Origin: Anolis sagrei
Lineage: Eukaryota; Chordata; Lepidosauria; Squamata; Anolidae
Assembly (NCBI RefSeq): GCF_037176765.1
Contig: NC_090023.1
Location: forward strand, 141,499,366-141,563,365
Reading direction: 5' to 3'
DNA length: 64,000 nucleotides
A program made the position numbers and the translations under genes. The number at the start of each line of letters is the position of its first letter. Position 1 is the stretch's first letter. This document shows positions 25,601 through 34,300 of the stretch, piece after piece. Below the pieces are notes generated by a model. The model was not told the DNA's origin and made no database searches. It worked only from the letters and a program-made list of their open reading frames with translations.

Positions 25601-28600
25601 TCATAATACCTGAGAATCATATAACACTACATTTCTGCAGTGTCCAAAGTTCAGATCTCAACTTATATGGGGTTGAGCAAACAAACAACCCACGAGCACT
25701 TATCCAAAAAGGATTGTTCCTGCCCCCTGATGTTTACCTGTCAAGACTCCTATGCTTGTGTTCTTTCAAATCTTCACCTTACCAAAACATATTTTGAAAA
25801 GAAAAACAAGTGTAAATGTCTTGTTTCTGAATAAGTTTTGGTTTCTTTGACAAGAGGAAAATAAATGCATCTCTTAAAAGATCCCTGGCTTTCTTATAGA
25901 CCTTTTGTTAAGAAGCAAGATATAGACAAGAAAATCTGACAGACACAGAATTCTACTATGTCATCAGATTTCTTTAAGGTAGAAATCAATTAAATACAAG
26001 ATTGTGTACTATAAACATTTAAAAAGGACATGAGTGTGACTTACATGTGATGAAATATATGCAATACAGTCATCAAGTTTAGCAAGCATAGGGATGAAAC
26101 CATCACTGTTTACAGACAATGTTGGGGAGTTCAATTTCTTAGAGAGGAGAGAGAAGGGGGAGAGGTTATTAAAATGTCAATAAAATTTTTAAAAGACATT
26201 TGATTTGGTATTATTCATTACACAATATGTCTTCTGGCTATTAGGACAATTTCAAACAAGGACAGAGTATTTTATTTGGTTAAGATCTCTATGGTGATGA
26301 AAACTTCAAGCAACAAAAAGAGTCCCATACTACCAACTGACCACACCAACATACTCACTATAATCAAGAAGCTCATAAATCCTCCCCTTCAAGGCAGGCC
26401 TGGGAGGATTCTTGGAGGAAACTGAAGTGGAATTTCAATGAGTGTTGGAAGATTTGGAGTCAGATTTCTAAGAATTTGCAGTTTTTGATGACAGCAGCAT
26501 CTCCAAATCCCATGAACTTGGGGGGGGGGGGTACTCCCCAGAAATAAGTGGCAGATACCATGGACACACTTCCAGCCTTTGAAGAGCTTGGGGGAGACTC
26601 TACTCATCCTAGTAGCTTCTAAATAGGAGATGTTGACTCACTGAGCGGCTTGAGGCAGTTGCCTATAAATCTATCAGGTCTGCAGCCCCTTAGGCCCATT
26701 TGTGGTCCCTGAGAGTCTTTTCTTTAATTTCAACATACCCCCAAATGTTTAGGGGGCATGGACACTTCCAGCATATTTGTGCACACCCTTTTTACTGGGA
26801 GGGGGGGAAGGGAGACAACAAAATATCTCAACCATTCTCACAATCCTTCACCTTTTCTCCAAGGAGCTCAAACAAGCATGCCTATCTTTCCCTTAATCTT
26901 ACCAAAATGAAGTAAGTTAGACTAAGAGATGCTATGCAGAGCAAGTTTACTCATGGATAAGGACAATCAGCCCACCGTATTGATGGATTGAATCATTCAC
27001 AGATTGAAATCGCTGCCTCCCGCCCTGAAATCCCCCAAACAATCCTCAAATTTGCCATTTTATATCAGGGATATGATTTTACTAAGACATTGTACATAAT
27101 GAGACTTGAGCATCCAGTCTGGTACCCACGGGGTGCCCCGGAACCGGACCCCAGCAGATACCAGCAGCTTCCTGTATTCCAGTGTCCAAGAGTCTTCACT
27201 GGAAGGTACTGGTCCTAATAAACCATACTTCCAGTGTACCTCATAAGTTTCACCCCTTTTTAAAAGGTATTGTTAGACCAATCTTTTTTTTTTTAATGTA
27301 AAAGCATGTTCCATTGCATTCTTACATATATTTAACATCTGACTTTGTTTGGCATGTAACTTTAGAATATCGATTAATTGGATAATCCGAACCTTTAAAA
27401 GGATTTCTAGAAATACTAGATTGCTCTTAAGTGAAAGAAAGCTTCTGGTGGTTTTTGGTGTCAAAATACTTACTGTATTAATATTTTCCAGTTCATTGAA
27501 ATATGACAATTTCTGGTGAATGTTTTCTGTCAGTTCAACAAGCTCTGACTATTAAAGAAAAATAAGATAATTAGCAGGAAACCAAGAACAAATTAACAAA
27601 TGGATGGTATCTCAAGCTGCTTTAAAAATTGAAGAAGACCTAGGTCCTCCAATGCGATTCTATGATATGCTTCCAGCCCAAGTATAGCTAAAATACAGAC
27701 TTTCATATGTTCCAGTTTCTGGTATTCACAGGTGATCTTGGAACATATCCTCTGCAGATACGATGTGTTCAGTATTTCAAATATTAATTTGGAAATGTAC
27801 AGCCACAAGATTTTAAAATGTGGTGACACAGGTTATGATGAATGATTTATTTCTTAGGGAAATCTCGTTACCTGTTCTTTCAACAATTGTTCACAGGCTT
27901 CATGGAGTGTTCCTGTTTTGGTTGAGACAAAGAGATATTGCTTCTGTAATGATTCCAAATGCTGAAGGGCACTGTTCACATCACTTAATATAGCATCACA
28001 CTGCTCTTCAAAACCAGATAAATAAAGCCTTGTCTGCCTAGAAAAATAAAAGACAGGCCAGAGCGTTATTTCTACTGATGGAAGAATCCTGGAAAACAGC
28101 ATAGGAAATTTAATTTAAATCTAATTACCATGGCTCAATGCTATACCTTCATGAGATTCACAGTCTGGTGAGGTAAGAGCATTTTTTTTTACAGAGAAGG
28201 CCCAAGACCTTGTGAAACTACTCTACAGAATTGAACCAAGGCAATTACAGTAGATTCATTCCACAGCATAGATACACCCCATGGTTTTCTTCTCCACTTC
28301 TGGAAGCTTTGGTGTTCTAACACTTTAGTTTTTAAGGCAGGAATTCTAAGCAGGCAGCAACTGTAATGTGCACCTTTTTGGGTCAAATGACAAAAAGTGT
28401 ATTTTTACCACTACACACTACATTTGGCAACACATACCTTTTTTGGTTTTAGGGTTTTGAAAATTGAAGTGCACATTAGATTTGATGGTGCATTAAGATG
28501 AGTAAAACCACGGAAAAACGTTACTAAACTGCAAAAACTTGCCAAAGTATTTCAATGAGTATCTCATTAAGTCTCAACCAATTCAACAAAGTTGGTGGCA

Positions 28601-31293
28601 GCTACAAAAACAAAGTTTCTGGAGTATAACAACTACTTTCAAAGTAAGCACAGCACAATTAAACATAAATAACACTTTCAAACAAGGAACACATTATTTT
28701 CAAATTTTGTTACACAGTGTTATTTGCTTTTGTTATTTTCATGAATCAATTAAAATATTTCAGAATTACAAACATGGAATGGAATATGCCCTTACATACA
28801 TGATTTGGTCTAAAGTTATTGAATAGAAAAAAAGCCCATTCAACCTCATGCAATCAATCTGAGAAACTAAAATATGACTGGTGTTTCTCATGCATAAATA
28901 TTTTTTGTTCCTAGAAGGTGACCAACAAACAAGTGAAACAGACAACAGAATGAAAACAAGGTATAATATACATCTCAAAGTACACAAATAGAAGCAGGTA
29001 TCATCACTACTGGATTACAGCTTGATAGCGAAATATAACTGAAGGAGGAAAAATATAAATACCTGTACTTAGCCCCTTCATCTTGATCCATTTGGGTACC
29101 AAGCTGATCAAACCATGAGAAGAACTACAGCAAAGTAAAGAAAGGATATGATCACAATTCATTACAATAATAACCTCTCTATATAAAAAGTCAAAATATG
29201 TATGCACATATGATTGATCCACAAATACTCTTAATGGCTTGATAGATCTCAACCCAATTTGGCACACATATCCTTAAATACCCAACTTAAAATAATTGAG
29301 GGTTTCAACTAAAAAATCCACCCTATTTGGGGGTGAGCCCCCTCATACTATATTTTACTGCATAATAGTGACACTTTTCCCCCGGGGGGGCGGGTAAGAG
29401 GGGTGCAACTATTAGGCAGTGAAATTTTTATGCAGCTACAGGGCTGCAAAGCCACCCATGTGCCTCTTGGAGAGACTGTAAGGCCATCAGCTGAGGGAAG
29501 CCTCGTAACTCTTGCTGAGAGGAGCACGACCACTTGCAGACTTGTCCACCCAAGAGTGTTGCCCCCTTACATAATTGTCACATCTGTCAACTAAAGGTGC
29601 AACTCTTATGTGGGGAAAACAGAAATAATTTTAGCAACCCAAAAGGGGAATGCAACTATTATGCGATTAAATACGGTAGATGTTTATGTATGTATGTAAT
29701 GCTGAGATCCAACCACAAGAGAATAGTATATAGAAAGAAATAATTAATTACTAGTCTTCAACTGAAGCTGCAACTGAGCCCTAAGAAAAATATGAGGAAA
29801 TGTTGCTTTCTGTATAAGCAGACAAAATTTCATTTTTTCTCTTCTTAAACGTTTTTCACTTGCAACCACTTTCTGCCTGAGACATTTTTAAATGGCCCTA
29901 GATATATAGGCATATCAAATATGTATAAAAATCAAACGTTTATTGATAATAAATGGGACATTTTAAAGGTTTTGCTAAACAGAATTATTTTCCTTTCTAT
30001 ATAGAAAGCGATTGACATTTCATGAAAATACTACCTTGCAAAAGGACTTTTTCTCTACCAACCAATTATCACTTCTTTTGCATCAGAGAGCATGATTATT
30101 ATTTTAACTCTAATATCCCACTTTTTATAGCCTTAAAACCCAGGAGGGTTTATATTTGTGCACATATATACATGTATGCATTACCTGTTGTGCAGTTTCA
30201 ATTCTTTCATTTTCCATGCCCAAAACAGAAAATCCTTTCAAGATTATATCCTCTGTAGATTGTGGCACCATGGCTGTCAATGTTACAGTTAATGATGGCT
30301 GCCCAAGGCTGCTTAAATCTTCAATGGGAAGCTGTTCAAAGAATTCAAACATGTAATTGTGGTTAAATTGCTTTAGAATTCAGGAAACTAGTTCATAATT
30401 GATCTGCCCACACTTGTAGGAATGACCCAAATGACTATTTACATAAAACCTCTTCCAACAGTTCATTACATAACTAAAAAGGAATAGAAGAAATTGATCG
30501 CTTAATATAAAATAATTAAGAACTGCTGTGCTCAATTTTTGAAAGATTAGGATAATAAAAATGTATGAATATAAATCTCAAGGGAACAAAAACTCACTTT
30601 GTTATAACAAACACTACCAATATCAAACAGGCAATCAATTTTTATTCCAATGCTGAAAAATTATTTTTTTAAATAAATGTCCCACCTGGCTCCAAATATG
30701 GGATCCAAGGCAGTTCATAATATAAAACAGAACAAAATACAGCAAAATCCAACCACAGCAGTAACATTTTGAGAGTATCAAATAAAATGTTCCATTAAAA
30801 ACAACACTAATTCAACAAAATTTAAAAGACCCTTCTGCAGCAACCATTTACTAGCTTCAAGCTTGTTTGTAGGAGCCCCTGGTGGCACAGTGGGTTAAAC
30901 CCCTGTGCCGGCAGGACTGAAGACCGACAGGTCGCAGGTTCGAATCTGGGGAGAGGCAGATGAGCTCCCTCTATCAGCTCCCACTCCTCATGCAGGGACA
31001 TGAGAGAAGCCTCCCACAAGGATGATAAAAACATCAAAATCATCCGGGCGTCCCCTGGGCAATGTCCTTGCAGACAGCCAATTCTCTTACACCAGAAGCG
31101 ACTTGCAGTTTTTCAAGTCACTCCTGACACGAAAAAAAAAAGAAGCAGCTTATTTGTGTATTCTAGCATGGCAGGGGATGGCTGGATGGCCTTTGTGGTC
31201 TCTTTAAACTCTATGACTGTTGGAAAGACCATTGTTGCAATGCCAATTCTAAGCTGACCAGGGGATTGGGTGCAAACTGGTGACTGTACGCAC

Positions 31294-31333
<40 letters not shown>

Positions 31334-34300
31334 GGGAGGGAGGGAGCGAGATATTGGGTTTTTTTGCTTTTTAAAAAAATTAAGTGTGTGTGTGTACCAA
31401 GTTAGTTCAACCAATTCTGACCACTTTTTACTTTTTTCACACCCACATATATTTTCTAGTCATTTGAATAATAGAATTGGAAGAGACCACAACTACCATC
31501 CAGTCCAGCCCCCCACCATGCAGGAATGCACAATCAAAGCACCCCTGACAGATAGCCATCCAGCCTCTGCTTAAAAACTTCCAGGGAATCCACCACAATC
31601 CCAAGGCAGCTTATTCCACTGCCTGGTGTTTAATTGGAATCTCTTTTCCTGCAATTTGAATCCATGGCTCTATATTCTAGTCTCCAGAGTAGCAGAAAAC
31701 AAACTTGCTCCCTCCTGATTTCCTTTCCATAAGTACTGAAAATAATTTGTTGTTAATAGGAGGGACCAATTGTCAAATTCCACTGTATTTAAAGCATATC
31801 CTCAAAGAGGAAAGCAACTTTCTAATGAAGCCCAGCTTCTGAAAATATGGTTGACTCCAACAAACTGACACAACCAATAGGTGTCAAAGCTGCTATGTTT
31901 ATTAGAAGAAAAAAATTTAACAAAAATGCACCGAATTTGCCTCTCTCACACACATACAAATATATGTTTAGAATACAGTATAAACTGTGCCCATTTTATT
32001 AGTTTTCTAATACAGACCAAGCATACCTTATCTGGAATTCCAAAATACTCTTTAAAAAACCAAAACTGCCCACCTGGTTGGTTCAGTTAGTTATAAACTT
32101 GCTTTCTGATGGTTTAGTGTACATAAACTTTGCTCCGTGAACAAAATTATGAAAAATATTGTACAACCTAACCTGCAGACTACAGTATGCATACTATAAG
32201 GTGCTTATGAAACAAATGAATGTCATGTTTAGACTTACCACCTTATCACATTGAGAAATTTCCCCCTCGTGGGACACACTTCAGACTCTTTTCAAGCATA
32301 GTGAGGCACAGAGCTCATCACATGTTCCAGGGTTGAAAAGAAGCAGAAATGTCCCAAAAGGAGGGAACTCTGAACACGGGCCAGGAATTGTGTTCAGAGC
32401 TCCTACCTCTTATTGCACTTTACTCCCATGTTTACAACTGAAAAACAGATGTGACGGGAACCATCAAAAGTTTTGTGTCCTGTTTCATTGCCCAACCATC
32501 AGCAGCCTATTGTATCCGATAGGGTTTGACGCAGAACCATAGGATCCCATGGTTTTGACCTGGATCACTGTCTCTTGTATGCTATGGGCTTTGATGCAGA
32601 ACCATAGGATCCCATGGAAAGAAATGGTTTTAAACTGGTGTCAGTCGCTTTTAATGTAAGAGCCTTTGGGAAGGGCAAGGGATCTCTTGATTTTTGGATA
32701 TTGTTGTTTCTCCTGATTAAAAACAAAAAAGTAATACTGACCTTGTGATACATGTAAGTTGAATGTATTACCAGCTCTTAAGTTTCCAAATGTGTGTGTT
32801 GGGGAGGCAGAATGTTAAACAGGACTGCTGACAAATAAGAGGGGCGATTCTCTACTCTTAATAATATAATAAAGCTTTATTTATATTCCACCCTCTCTCC
32901 CCAAGAGGACTCAGGGCAGATTACAACAAAAGATGGCAAGCATTCGATGCCAGATCCAATACATTAATAGTAACATAAAGCAATTAGGGCCAGTCATCCA
33001 TGCTTTCCCCTCTCAATGTGATGAGGTGGTTAGACCCCCATCTCCAAAAGGTCTCATTACACAATGTTACGAAATTTGAAAAAGGCTCTGTTCTTTCAGA
33101 AAGTGTGTTTCCTGTTCCATTATGCGGTCCCTACTTTGAAAGTTGTTCTACTCCAGAAACTTTGTTTTGATGGCTGCCACAAACTATGTCAAATTGGTTG
33201 AGACTGGATGAGCTATTCATTGATAATCTATAGCAATATGCTTGTAGGACTGTTGTTTATTCATTTAGTCACTTCCGACTCTTCATGACCTCATGGACAA
33301 GCCCACGCCAGAGCTCCCTGTGGGCCGTCACCACCCCCAGCTCCATCAGTCAAGCCAGTCACTTCAAGGATACCATCCAGCCATCTTGCCCTTGGTCGGC
33401 CCCTCTTCCTTTTTCCTTCCATTTTCCCAAGCGCCATTGTCTTCTCGAAGCTTTCCTTTCTTCTCATGATGTGGCCAAAGTACTTCATCGTGGCCTCTAC
33501 TATCCTTCCCTCCAATGAGCAGTCGGGCTTTATTTCCTGAAATCTGGACTGGTTGGATCTTCTCACGGTCCAAGGCACTCTCAGAATTTTCCTCCAACAC
33601 CACAGTTCAAAAGCATCTATCTTCCTTCACTCAGCCTTCCCTATGGTCCAGCTCTCACATCCATAGGTTACTACAGGAATACCACTGCTTTAACTATGCG
33701 GATCTTCGTTGCCAGTGTGATGTCTCTACTCTTCATTATCTTATTGAGATTGGTCATTGCTCTCCTCCCAACAAGTAAGTGTCTTCTGATTTCCAGGCTG
33801 CAGTCTGCATCTGCTGTAATCTTTGCACCTAAAAATACAAAGTCTTCATTAACCTCCACATTTTCTCCCTCTATTTGCCAGTTAACAATCAGTCTGGTTG
33901 CCATCATCTTGGGGTTTTTTAATGTTTAACTGCAACCCAGCTTTTGCACTTTCTTCTTTCACCTTGGTTAGAAAGCTCCTCCTCACTTTCGGCCATCAAA
34001 GTGGTATGACCTGCATATCTAAGGCTGTTAATTTTCTTCCAGCAATTTTAACCCCAGCCTTGGATTAATCAAGCCTTGCCCATTGCATGATGTGTTCTGT
34101 ATACAAGTTGAATGGTCAGTTCTGACTGTTGCTACTTGGTCCTTATACAGATTCCTCAGGAGGCAGACAAGGTGATTTGGTATACCCATACCACCAAGAA
34201 CTTGCTACAATTTATTATGATCCACACAGTGAAAGGCTTTAGAATAGTCAATAAAACAGAAATAGATGTTTTTCTGAAACTCCCTGCCTTTCTCCATTAT

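Noticed and set aside
30872-31142. tRNA gene (A/B boxes present)
   Set aside because: The head is followed by a SINE body and A-rich tail with a flanking duplication; there is no cloverleaf acceptor stem.
33291-33578. Basic 95-codon ORF ([12 protein letters not shown]) resembling a nuclear protein
   Set aside because: It is the C-terminal piece of a BovB LINE; the same peptide occurs in the copy at 42.45 kb.
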